In this document: positions 6,421 through 13,091 of the stretch, piece by piece
How the letters are laid out: each line of letters starts with the position of its first letter
Position numbering within the stretch: the stretch's first letter is position 1
Origin: an uncultured bacterium
GTDB taxonomy: Bacteria > Bacillota > Clostridia > Oscillospirales > Butyricicoccaceae
Length of the DNA stretch: 13,374 bases
NCBI GenBank assembly: GCA_905215125.1
Contig: CAJMOV010000025.1
Location: 1-13,374, forward strand
Reading direction: 5' to 3'
Made by a program: the position numbers and the translations under genes
Notes under the pieces: model-generated
Databases searched by the model: none
Seen by the model: the letters and a program-made list of their open reading frames with translations, nothing else
What the model was told of the DNA's origin: nothing

Positions 6421-8109
6421 TTATTGCTCGTCGTTTTCCATCATGACTGCTTCCTTGAGCTCGGAGACGGCGATTTTGGTCTCGGCGGCCGATTCGCCCA
6501 GCAGGGATGCAATTTCATGCACCAGCTGCAGCTGCCTTTCCACAATGTCGTCGGCCATGCTGGCCACCTGGGCCTTATGCTGCTTGAGCTGATTTTGCTT
6601 CTGTTTTTCCCGGGTAATATTTTTCATGATGCAGATGATGATGCCACTGCTCTGGTCAAAGAAGAAGGACTGGTGCAGATACAGGTTATATTCAGCCAGG
6701 AAAGCGTACTTCTGCGCCGTTTGCTTTTTGCCTGCTATCATGTCGACAAAATCAAACTCGTCCATTATGCGGCTGACCGGCTGGCCCAAAACGTCCTTGG
6801 GGGTGACGGAAAACATCTCGCACGCGGCATTGTTGATCTGTTGCACATGCAGGTACAGATCGACGGCGACAATGGCGCTGGGCGTAATGTTGATGATCTT
6901 GTCGGAAAAGGATTCCGCCCGCTTTTTCATATAGGGCATACACATGGTGATTTCCGCCCTGCCCATGTGGACGGCGACGGCCTTGGCCCGGCAGGAGGGG
7001 TAACCGCACATGCCGCAGTTGAGCTCGTCCTCGACGCTCTCCTTGCCCATTTTTTTAAAGATGGCGGCGATCTGCGCCTCGGTCGGCATGGCATAACACA
7101 CCTGCTCGTCGCGGAAGGACGTCGTCAGGTCATCGCCGGACGGCAGATCGAAGTCGGCGGCCGGCTTCTGCCCGGGGGTGACGGCGTCGCGCGCAACCTG
7201 CAGGCTGGCGGCCAGAAGCGATGCGTCCCGTTTGCGGAAGACGGGACCGCCGACGCACCCGCCGGTGCAGAAGTTCATTTCCACAAAGCAGCCGGGCAGC
7301 TTGCCCGCGGCGATGTCGCGCAAGGCGCTCATGCAGCTTTCGTTCCCATCGACCGCAAGATAGGTGCAGCCGTTGTCCTGCGCCATGGTTTTCAGGATTC
7401 CACCCGCTACGGGGAAAAAGCGGGACAGGCGCGTGTCCTGCGCATGTGGCGGATCGATTTCGATATGGCTGTCGGCAAGCCAGCCCTCCAGCTCGCTGAA
7501 GGTGACGGCGTATTCCAGCGCTGACGCTTCCTCCTGACATTCCGCTTTTTTGGAAATGCAGGGGCCGATAAAGACGACGGCGGCGTCCGGCATACGGGAG
7601 CGGATCAGCCTTGCGTGGGCCTGCATGGGGGTTAAAATGGGGGCCAGATAGGGGATGGCCTCGGGACAGTGCTTACGCACATAGGCGTTGACCGTCGAAC
7701 AGCAGGAGGAAACGTAGGTTTTGCCCGGGTGCTCACGCACCAGACGCTCATATTCCGTTTTGACAAGGTAAGCACCCTCCGCCGTCTCAAAGGCGTCGGA
7801 AAAGCCCAGCCCCATAAGCGCGCTGCGGAAAGAGGAAAAGCCGCACCCGCTGAAATAGGCGATGTAGCTAGGGGCTACACTGGCCACGACAGGCCGGCCG
7901 CTGCGGATGAGCTCGCGTACCTGCGCGACGTCGCTGACGTCGTGCTTGAGGTTCTGCGGGCAGACCACCGTGCAGTTGCCGCACAGGATGCAGTCGCGCT
8001 CGACGACCATAGCCTTCTGGTTTTTGACCTCAATGGACTTGACGGGGCAGACGCCGATACACTTGCAGCAATCTTTGCAGCTGACGCTTTCAAATTGCAG
8101 GATGCTCAT
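6421..8109 (-). CDS. hydS: Sensory [FeFe]-hydrogenase with PAS domain (HydS, group C type)
   Basis: A 562-residue cytoplasmic protein thought to sense hydrogen or redox state rather than catalyse at high rate. Two N-terminal [4Fe-4S] motifs (Cys11/14/17/21 and Cys40/43/46/50) are followed by an H-cluster domain with altered loops: SSCCSTV (135-141) in place of TSCCPxW, GPCISKK (182-188) and NFCTGGCVGG (279-288). Cys137, 184, 281 and 285 are the expected ligands. A further Fe-S domain has CGMCGYPSC (365-373) with Cys390. A PAS domain covers roughly 400-500, and a charged coiled coil (about 500-555) ends the protein. There is no kinase or cyclase output, so the signal probably goes to the adjacent phosphatase. 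The ATG at 8109 overlaps the ferredoxin stop by 4 bp (ATGA) and follows GGAGGGG. An upstream in-frame start at 8178 was rejected because it would run through the ferredoxin gene. Confidence 0.93.
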   Translation of the reverse strand: MSILQFESVSCKDCCKCIGVCPVKSIEVKNQKAMVVERDCILCGNCTVVCPQNLKHDVSDVAQVRELIRSGRPVVASVAPSYIAYFSGCGFSSFRSALMGLGFSDAFETAEGAYLVKTEYERLVREHPGKTYVSSCCSTVNAYVRKHCPEAIPYLAPILTPMQAHARLIRSRMPDAAVVFIGPCISKKAECQEEASALEYAVTFSELEGWLADSHIEIDPPHAQDTRLSRFFPVAGGILKTMAQDNGCTYLAVDGNESCMSALRDIAAGKLPGCFVEMNFCTGGCVGGPVFRKRDASLLAASLQVARDAVTPGQKPAADFDLPSGDDLTTSFRDEQVCYAMPTEAQIAAIFKKMGKESVEDELNCGMCGYPSCRAKAVAVHMGRAEITMCMPYMKKRAESFSDKIINITPSAIVAVDLYLHVQQINNAACEMFSVTPKDVLGQPVSRIMDEFDFVDMIAGKKQTAQKYAFLAEYNLYLHQSFFFDQSSGIIICIMKNITREKQKQNQLKQHKAQVASMADDIVERQLQLVHEIASLLGESAAETKIAVSELKEAVMMENDEQ

Positions 8110-8366
8110 GCACCCGTCCCCTCCAGCTGCGGCAGGATGCAGGAATGGAATAAATCCTCCGCGCCGTCCAGGCTGCACCCCAGGTGCAGCTTTTCCCCTA
8201 TTTTAATGGTGACGCCGTTTTCGCACTGCCCCAGGCAGAACATGGGGAGGATGGCAACCCGATCCTCTACCCCGCTCTGCCGGGCAAGCTCCTGAAGGCG
8301 GGTTAAAATATGATAGCTGCCGCGCCGGTGGCAGGCGCTGCCGACGCATACGGAAACGGTTAACAT
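8106..8366 (-). CDS. Thin [2Fe-2S] ferredoxin, second copy
   Basis: An 86-residue thioredoxin-fold [2Fe-2S] protein, the stand-alone form of the NuoE/HydC C-terminal domain. Its ligands are Cys7 and Cys12 (CVGSAC) with Cys44 and Cys48 (CLGQC), at the same positions as in the neighbouring ferredoxin, so the two are tandem paralogs. The start at 8366 is preceded by GGGAGGG. Its stop overlaps the sensory hydrogenase start by 4 bp, which suggests translational coupling and a role as electron partner or subunit of that sensor. It carries extra cysteines (Cys64 and Cys76) near the C-terminus that the other copy lacks. A 69-bp gap with a GC-rich hairpin separates it from the upstream ferredoxin. Confidence 0.88.
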   Translation of the reverse strand: MLTVSVCVGSACHRRGSYHILTRLQELARQSGVEDRVAILPMFCLGQCENGVTIKIGEKLHLGCSLDGAEDLFHSCILPQLEGTGA

Positions 8367-8393
8367 AGCTGTGCCCTCCCTGTCGGTAAGAGT

Positions 8394-8426
8394 AAAACGC
8401 CGGAAGGCAAAAGGCAGCCCTCCGGC
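8394..8426 (-). terminator. Hairpin between the two ferredoxin genes, possible partial terminator
   Basis: On the minus strand GCCGGAGGGC (8426-8417) pairs with GCCTTCCGGC (8408-8399), ten pairs with one G-U, around an 8-nt loop. Only a TTTT run follows (8397-8394). It could terminate part of the transcripts or protect the upstream message. Either would set a lower level for the sensor-phosphatase genes than for the hydrogenase subunits. Confidence 0.55.
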
Positions 8427-8435
8427 AGCGCCGCT

Positions 8436-8684
8436 TTATTGCACCTGCGGCAAAATGGTGGTTTTAAAGAATTCGCGCGCGCCGTTTGACGGCACGGAAT
8501 AATGCTTTCCGTTTACCGAAACGGCAACCCCTTCGTTCTGACATTCCTTCAGGCAGAAGGAGGTTTTGAAGTCCAGCTTGTCATGCAGCTGATGCTGCTC
8601 GATCATTTGCTGAAAGGTCTGCACGACGTTGTAGCTGCCGCGCAGATGGCAGGCGGTGCCGATGCAAACGTTGACCTCGATCAT
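8436..8684 (-). CDS. Thin [2Fe-2S] ferredoxin next to hydA
   Basis: An 82-residue thioredoxin-fold [2Fe-2S] protein with ligands Cys7 and Cys12 (CIGTAC) and Cys44 and Cys48 (CLKEC). The ATG at 8684 begins one base after the hydA stop, and its GGAGG lies inside the end of hydA. An upstream in-frame ATG at 8705 is inside hydA and less likely. The tight coupling to hydA suggests an accessory electron-transfer subunit of the HydABC enzyme. As I recall, Thermotoga HydA carries an extra C-terminal [2Fe-2S] domain that is absent here, so this small protein may supply that cluster as a separate chain; this is inference. Confidence 0.9.
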   Translation of the reverse strand: MIEVNVCIGTACHLRGSYNVVQTFQQMIEQHQLHDKLDFKTSFCLKECQNEGVAVSVNGKHYSVPSNGAREFFKTTILPQVQ

Positions 8685-8685
8685 T

Positions 8686-10383
8686 TTATTTCTCCTCCCC
8701 CGCATGGTAGTGGACGTGCAGCAGTTCGTGCACGCGGCCTTTGAGGATGCCGCTGTACAGCGACATCATGAGCGGGTTTTCCTCTGAGCGCTTGATGCTG
8801 CACAGCTTGTCGGCCGCGTACAGCCCGCCGCCGCGCTTGGCTTTTTCCGCGCGGTGGGCGAAGGGCTGGCCGCCGCCGTTGACGCAGCCGCCCGGACAGG
8901 CCATCACTTCGACAAAGTCAAAGTGCTCGCCTGCCTTGATGCGCTCGATGAGGGTGCTGGCGTTTTTCAGCCCGCTGACCACGCCGATGCGCACCTCCCT
9001 GTCGCCCACCATGACGCGGGCTTCCTTGACACCTTCCATGCCGCGCACGCCGGTGTAGGCGATACTCATCAGCGCGGCGCTCGATTTGTCATCGGCCAAG
9101 CGGCGCAGCACCGCTTCGGTGACGCCGCCCGTGACACCGAAGATGACGCCGGCGCCCGTCATGGTGCCGAAAGGCATGTCGACCGCCTCGGGCTGCAGCT
9201 CGTCGAAGACCAGGTTGGATTCCTTGATCATCCGCACCAGCTCCTGGGTGGTCAGCACATAATCGACGTTGGGCAGGCCGTCGACCTTGAACTCGTCCCG
9301 CACAGCTTCAAACTTCTTGGCTGTGCAGGGCATGATGGCGACATGCGTATGCCGGCGGCTGGACAGCTTATTCTGCTCGCGGATGACGGAAGCGAACATC
9401 TGCATGGGCGAGCGGCAGGTCGAGACGTTGGGAAGCAGCTCGGGGTATTTTTTCTCGCAATAGCTGACCCAGGCCGGGCAGCAGGAGGAAAACAGCGGCA
9501 TGTCGTGCCCGCCTTCCTCAATGCGCGCCTGCAGCTCGTTGGCCTCCTCCAAAACGGTCAGGTCGGCGCTGGTAGAGGTGTCGAAAATCTCGTCGAAGCC
9601 CATGCGGCGCAGCGCCGCGACGATTTTACCCATGGAGTTTTCACCCCCGGCCAGGCCGAACTCCTGCCCCAGCGCGACGCGGACGGCCGGCGCAATCTGT
9701 ACGCTGACCTTAACGTCCTTGTCGTCGAGAAGCTTCCAGACCTTGTCGACGTCGTTTTTAACGATGATGGCCCCCGTCGGGCAGACGGCGGCGCACTGGC
9801 CGCAGCCGACGCAGGAGGACTGCGCCAGCGGGATGTCAAAGGCGGTGCTGATGGTCATTTTGCTGCCGCGGTGGGCGAAGTCGATGGCGCCGACGTTCTG
9901 CACCTCGTTGCACATGCGCACGCAGTCGCCGCACAGGATGCACTTGTTGCGGTCGCGCACAATGCTGACCGACGAGGTCTCGAGGTCAGGCTTGGCCGCC
10001 GTATTGGGAAAGCGCACGTCGCCTAAGTTGAAGCGCTTGGCCAGCGACTGCAGCTTGCAGTGGCCGTTGTTTTCGCAGGTTGTACAGTCGCGGCAGTGGT
10101 TGGCCAGCAAAAGCTCCAAAATAACGCGGCGGTAGCGGCGCAGCCGTTCGGTATTGGTACGGATGCTCATACCGGCGCGCGGCGGGGTCGAGCAGGCGGC
10201 GTCCAGCCCGCCCTTTTCGTTTTCCACCATGCACATGCGGCAGGCGCCGTAAATGGAAAGCTCGGAATGATAGCAGAAGGTGGGGATGTCGATGCCCGCC
10301 TTGCGGATCAGCTCAAGCAGGTTTTTCTCCCCGTTGATTTCAACGGGGATACCGTCTATCGTCATAAACTCCTTGTTGGCCAT
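8686..10383 (-). CDS. hydA: [FeFe]-hydrogenase catalytic subunit HydA (group A, trimeric NAD-linked type)
   Basis: Catalytic subunit of 565 residues reducing protons or oxidising hydrogen. In order: a plant-type [2Fe-2S] domain (Cys37, 48, 51, 64), a His-Cys3 [4Fe-4S] site (His96, Cys100, 103, 109), two ferredoxin-like [4Fe-4S] sites (Cys148/151/154/158 and 191/194/197/201), then the H-cluster domain. The H-cluster loops are SSCCPAW (299-305), MPCTAKKFE (351-359) and ACPGGCVNGGGQP (495-507). Cys302, 353, 496 and 500 are the expected cluster ligands and Cys301 the proton-relay cysteine, close to the numbering of Clostridium CpI. The start at 10383 is 3 bp after the hydB stop, with AAGGAGG inside the hydB end. 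HydB and HydC next door point to a cytoplasmic, probably electron-bifurcating complex using NADH and ferredoxin. The maturases HydE, HydF and HydG are not in the window. Confidence 0.96.
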   Translation of the reverse strand: MANKEFMTIDGIPVEINGEKNLLELIRKAGIDIPTFCYHSELSIYGACRMCMVENEKGGLDAACSTPPRAGMSIRTNTERLRRYRRVILELLLANHCRDCTTCENNGHCKLQSLAKRFNLGDVRFPNTAAKPDLETSSVSIVRDRNKCILCGDCVRMCNEVQNVGAIDFAHRGSKMTISTAFDIPLAQSSCVGCGQCAAVCPTGAIIVKNDVDKVWKLLDDKDVKVSVQIAPAVRVALGQEFGLAGGENSMGKIVAALRRMGFDEIFDTSTSADLTVLEEANELQARIEEGGHDMPLFSSCCPAWVSYCEKKYPELLPNVSTCRSPMQMFASVIREQNKLSSRRHTHVAIMPCTAKKFEAVRDEFKVDGLPNVDYVLTTQELVRMIKESNLVFDELQPEAVDMPFGTMTGAGVIFGVTGGVTEAVLRRLADDKSSAALMSIAYTGVRGMEGVKEARVMVGDREVRIGVVSGLKNASTLIERIKAGEHFDFVEVMACPGGCVNGGGQPFAHRAEKAKRGGGLYAADKLCSIKRSEENPLMMSLYSGILKGRVHELLHVHYHAGEEK

Positions 10384-10386
10384 GGG

Positions 10387-12261
10387 TTAGTCCTCCTTGA
10401 TCGCATGGAACGGGCAGGTGCCGACGCATGCTTCGCACTTGATACACTTCTCCTGATCGATGACGAAGGGCTGCTTGAGGGTACCGGAAATGGCGCTGAC
10501 CGGGCAGCCGCGCGCGCACTTGGAGCAGCCCTTGCAGATGGCCGGGTCGATGACGATGCGCTTGAGCTTGCGGCAGTTGCCCGTCGGGCAGCGCTTCTGA
10601 TAGATGTGCGCCTCGTATTCCTCGCGGAAGTTTTTGATGGTGCTGACGACGGGCAGGGCGGCCGTTTTTCCCAGGCCGCACAGAGCCGTGTTGGAAATGG
10701 TGTCGGCCAGCTCCAGCAGCAGCTCGATGTCGCCGTCGCGCCCCTGGCCGGCGACGATGCGCTCGAGGATTTCCAGCATGCGCTTGGTGCCCTCGCGGCA
10801 GGGGACGCACTTGCCGCACGATTCGTTCTGGGTGAAGTTCATGAAGAAGCGGGCAACCTCTACCATGCAGGTATGGCTGTCCATGACGACCAGGCCGCCG
10901 GACCCTATCATGGCCCCCGCCTTTTTGAGCGAGTCAAAGTCAAGGGGCAGGTCGAGGTGCTCGCTCGTCAGGCAGCCGCCGGAGGGACCGCCGATCTGCA
11001 CCGCCTTAAACTCGCCGCCGTCGCGCATGCCGCCGCCGATTTCAAAGATGATTTCGCGCAGCGTCGTGCCCATCGGCACTTCGATAAGGCCGGTGTTGAC
11101 GATGTTGCCCGTCAGGGCGAAGGCCTTGGTGCCCGGGCTGTTTTCCGGGCCCATGGTTTTGTACCACGCCGCGCCCCGGTTGATGATGAGAGGGACGTTG
11201 GCATAGGTTTCGACGTTGTTGAGCACCGTCGGCTTGTCAAACAGGCCGTGCTCGACGGTGCGGGGGGGCTTGACGCGGGGCATGCCGCGCTTGCCCTCGA
11301 TGGACGCCGTCAGGGCGCTGCCTTCGCCGCAGACGAAAGCGCCCGCGCCGCGGCTGATGTAGATGCGGAAGGAAAAGCCGCTGCCCAGGATGTTGTCGCC
11401 CAGCAGCCCGTAAGCCTCGGCCTGCTCGATGGCGCCGCGCAGGCGGCTGACTGCCATGGGGTATTCGGCGCGGACGTAGATGTAGCCTTCATTGGCGCCG
11501 CAGGCGACGCCGGCGATCATCATGCCCTCCAGCATACGGTGGGGGTCGCCTTCCATAATGCTGCGATCCATGAAAGCGCCGGGGTCGCCCTCGTCGCCGT
11601 TGCAGACGATATATTTCTGCTTTTCCTTCTGCCGCTTGACCTGCGACCACTTGCGCCCCGTCGGGAAGCCGCCGCCCCCGCGGCCGCGCAGGTTGGATTC
11701 GCTGATTTCGTTCACAATGTCGTCGCTCGTCATGTCGAACAGGGCCTTTTCAAAGGCCGTGTAGCCGCCGATGGCCAGATATTCGTTGATGGAGGTGGCG
11801 TCGATGTGCCCGCAGTGCTCCAGCACGACGCGGGTCTGCTTTTTGTAGAAGGGGATATCCTCCTGCTCCTTATGTACGGCGCCGTCCTTCTGGTAGGCCA
11901 GACGCTCAATGTGCTCGCCCTTGACGATGGTGCGGTCGATGATCTCCTCGCAGTCGTCCAGACGGACCTTGGTATACAGATACCCCTGCGGCTCGATGCG
12001 CACCAGCGGCCCCATTTCGCAGAAGCCATGGCAGCCGCTTTTTTTCATGCCGACGGCGTCGCCGTGCGGCTCCTTCTGCAGCTCGACCGAGCAGGGGACG
12101 CCCTTCTGCCGCATCAGCTCGACCAGCCGGGCGTAAATGTCCAGCGAGCCGCTGGACACGCAGCCGGTGCCGGCGCACACGAGGATTTTCTTCTGCTCAG
12201 CGCCTGCCGACGCCTCGTAGCAGGCGCGCAGCGCGTCGAGATCGGCTCTGGTCTTAAGCAT
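10387..12261 (-). CDS. hydB: Hydrogenase NADH/FMN subunit HydB (NuoF-like)
   Basis: Flavin subunit of 624 residues that binds NAD(H) and FMN. Residues 1-110 are a thioredoxin-like [2Fe-2S] domain (Cys29, 34, 77, 81). A NuoF core follows with the FMN/NADH site LRGRGGGGFPTG (191-202) and NGDEGDPGAF (221-230), and an SLBB-type region near 380-430. The NuoF-type [4Fe-4S] site is ESCGKCVPC (Cys482, 485, 488) plus Cys528. CPTGNC (558-563) may contribute to a metal site. The C-terminus has two ferredoxin-type [4Fe-4S] motifs (Cys576/579/582/586 and Cys606/609/612/616), as in bifurcating HydB. Its ATG overlaps the hydC stop by 8 bp (ATGCTTAA), so the two are translationally coupled. It exchanges electrons between NADH, HydA and probably ferredoxin. 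All cluster ligands appear intact. Confidence 0.96.
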   Translation of the reverse strand: MLKTRADLDALRACYEASAGAEQKKILVCAGTGCVSSGSLDIYARLVELMRQKGVPCSVELQKEPHGDAVGMKKSGCHGFCEMGPLVRIEPQGYLYTKVRLDDCEEIIDRTIVKGEHIERLAYQKDGAVHKEQEDIPFYKKQTRVVLEHCGHIDATSINEYLAIGGYTAFEKALFDMTSDDIVNEISESNLRGRGGGGFPTGRKWSQVKRQKEKQKYIVCNGDEGDPGAFMDRSIMEGDPHRMLEGMMIAGVACGANEGYIYVRAEYPMAVSRLRGAIEQAEAYGLLGDNILGSGFSFRIYISRGAGAFVCGEGSALTASIEGKRGMPRVKPPRTVEHGLFDKPTVLNNVETYANVPLIINRGAAWYKTMGPENSPGTKAFALTGNIVNTGLIEVPMGTTLREIIFEIGGGMRDGGEFKAVQIGGPSGGCLTSEHLDLPLDFDSLKKAGAMIGSGGLVVMDSHTCMVEVARFFMNFTQNESCGKCVPCREGTKRMLEILERIVAGQGRDGDIELLLELADTISNTALCGLGKTAALPVVSTIKNFREEYEAHIYQKRCPTGNCRKLKRIVIDPAICKGCSKCARGCPVSAISGTLKQPFVIDQEKCIKCEACVGTCPFHAIKED

Positions 12262-12739
12262 TTTTCAGTTCCTCCCTCAGCTGGGCAATCAGCTCTGACG
12301 CTTTGTCCGGCGTCATGGCCGGGTGTACCTTGTCGTTGACGGTGAGAGCGGGCGCCAGGCCGCAGGCGCCCAGACAGGAGACCGTTTCGACCGTAAAGGC
12401 AAGGTCGTCCGTCGTCGCTTTCTTATCCGAAAGCCCCAGCTCGCTGCGCAGCCGCTCGAGGATGGGGATGGATTTTCTGACGTGGCAGGCCGTGCCGTCG
12501 CACACTTTGATGACAAAGCGCCCCTTGGGATCCAGGGAGAAGTTTTCATAAAAGGTCGCGACGCTGTAAAGCCGCGCCTCGCTGACGCCCAGCTTTTCCG
12601 CAAGATAGGGGAAAACCTCTCGCGGCAGGTAGCGGTAATGCTCCTGGATGCCCTGAAGAATGGCAATGACATTGCGTTCTTCCCGGCCGACTGCATCCAG
12701 GATGGCGTCCGCCCGCTCAAACAGTTCTTGGGTGTTCAT
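12254..12739 (-). CDS. hydC: Hydrogenase [2Fe-2S] subunit HydC (NuoE-like)
   Basis: A 161-residue NuoE-like subunit and the first gene of the operon. An N-terminal helical part (1-75), with the family motif LYSVATFYENFSL around residues 57-69, is followed by a thioredoxin-fold domain. That domain's [2Fe-2S] ligands are Cys80 and Cys85 (CDGTAC) and Cys122 and Cys126 (CLGAC). It pairs with HydB in the trimeric enzyme. The ATG at 12739 was chosen over a TTG at 12883 because AAGGAG lies directly before it and because the extra 48 codons would be an Arg-rich, low-complexity read of the GC-rich leader. A leader of about 190 nt and a sigma-A promoter precede it. Confidence 0.95.
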   Translation of the reverse strand: MNTQELFERADAILDAVGREERNVIAILQGIQEHYRYLPREVFPYLAEKLGVSEARLYSVATFYENFSLDPKGRFVIKVCDGTACHVRKSIPILERLRSELGLSDKKATTDDLAFTVETVSCLGACGLAPALTVNDKVHPAMTPDKASELIAQLREELKNA

Positions 12740-12927
12740 GGTGGTCTCCTTTTTCACTCTTTTTATTGCACGTCTCCATCCGCCCCGCAGCCAGCCCGCG
12801 CCGTGCCGCCGATCCCCGTCTGCGCGCAGGCGCGACGCGCGCCTATGCGCGCGCGTATAAAAAAACCTCCCTATCGGCTGCAAAGCGGATAAGAGATGCT
12901 ATCAATATTATTTTATCGAATAATGCT
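12740..12927 (-). promoter_or_regulatory. Long structured leader of the hydrogenase operon
   Basis: An untranslated leader of about 190 nt separates the predicted start of transcription from hydC. The 5' third is AT-rich; the middle is almost pure G/C. It holds ACGCGCGC-nnnnnn-GCGCGCGT (12835-12856) and the overlapping hairpin GGCGCG-cgt-CGCGCC on the minus strand, so alternative stems compete. The alternating CG run could also adopt Z-form DNA. An isolated GGGAGG with no usable start codon after it occurs at 12872-12867. No known riboswitch class was recognised. Confidence 0.5.
12859..12895 (-). terminator. Possible attenuator in the hyd leader
   Basis: On the minus strand CTCTTATC (12895-12888) can pair with GATAGGGAG (12875-12867), with one bulge and one G-U, around a 12-nt loop. 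A run of seven T (12865-12859) begins one base later. The stem is only moderately stable, but the stem-plus-T7 layout about 30-70 nt after the predicted start fits an early terminator. Confidence 0.38.
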
Positions 12928-12930
12928 ATC
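12896..12930. repeat. Direct repeat ATGCTATC at the start of the hyd transcript
   Basis: ATGCTATC occurs at 12896-12903 and 12923-12930, 27 bp apart. Between them lies an inverted repeat with ATTATT/AATAAT arms. The cluster sits just downstream of the hyd promoter -10. It may bind a regulator or fold in the 5' end of the RNA; chance is possible. Confidence 0.35.
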
Positions 12931-12933
12931 CAC

Positions 12934-12962
12934 ATTGTACAATTATTAACGGACGCTGTCAA
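12934..12962 (-). promoter_or_regulatory. Sigma-A promoter of the hydrogenase operon
   Basis: On the minus strand a perfect TTGACA (12962-12957) and TACAAT (12939-12934) are separated by 17 nt. Transcription should start near 12927. It faces away from the csp promoter, whose -35 lies about 70 bp away. Confidence 0.88.
12935..12952. promoter_or_regulatory. Rex-box-like sequence overlapping the hyd promoter
   Basis: The plus-strand sequence TTGTACAATTATTAACGG matches 10 of the 14 fixed positions of the clostridial Rex operator pattern TTGTTAA-n4-TTAACAA as I remember it, and overlaps the -10 and spacer. Rex senses the NADH/NAD+ ratio and represses hydrogenase genes in several clostridia. The match is imperfect, so this is only a candidate. 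It also contains the perfect palindrome ATTGTACAAT (12934-12943). Confidence 0.35.
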
Positions 12963-13033
12963 CCGCAATTTTAGGGCTTTCCCGGGTAAAACCCTCTTTT
13001 GCGCGCAAGGCAAAAACTTCTTGCTAGAGGCCG
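12963..13033. other. Divergent hyd-csp spacer with two inverted repeats
   Basis: The 71-bp spacer holds AGGGCTTT-cccgggt-AAAACCCT (12973-12995, one mismatch, centred near CCCGGG) and the perfect palindrome TTGCGCGCAA (12999-13008) inside TTTTGC/GCAAAA arms. Either could be a regulator site shared by both promoters. No coding sequence fits here. Confidence 0.4.
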
Positions 13034-13062
13034 TTGACAATTTGCCCGACTCGTGGTATATT
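13034..13062 (+). promoter_or_regulatory. Sigma-A promoter of the cold-shock gene
   Basis: A perfect TTGACA (13034-13039) and TATATT (13057-13062) are 17 nt apart, predicting a start near 13069 and a leader of about 130 nt before the csp ATG. Confidence 0.9.
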
Positions 13063-13091
13063 AAGGGTGTATTGCGGATGTAACGATTTAT

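Noticed and set aside
8854..10026. Long plus-strand open frame opposite hydA
   Set aside because: Mirror-frame artefact of a GC-rich gene; biased composition and no domain.
10060..12339. A very long open frame on the plus strand opposite hydB and hydA
   Set aside because: It is antisense to genes with intact cluster motifs and has Ala/Gly/Asp/His/Val-rich composition typical of the mirror frame of GC-rich coding DNA. It shows no recognisable domain or ribosome site.
3934..12739. Antiporter as part of the hydrogenase for ion-coupled energy conservation
   Set aside because: The antiporter has its own promoter and a fluoride-controlled leader and resembles stand-alone CPA2 exchangers, not Mrp or complex I antiporter subunits.
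12740..12883. Extended hydC start at a TTG
   Set aside because: The added 48 codons are Arg/Gly-rich reads of the GC leader. The ATG at 12739 has a proper ribosome site and gives a normal NuoE-like length.
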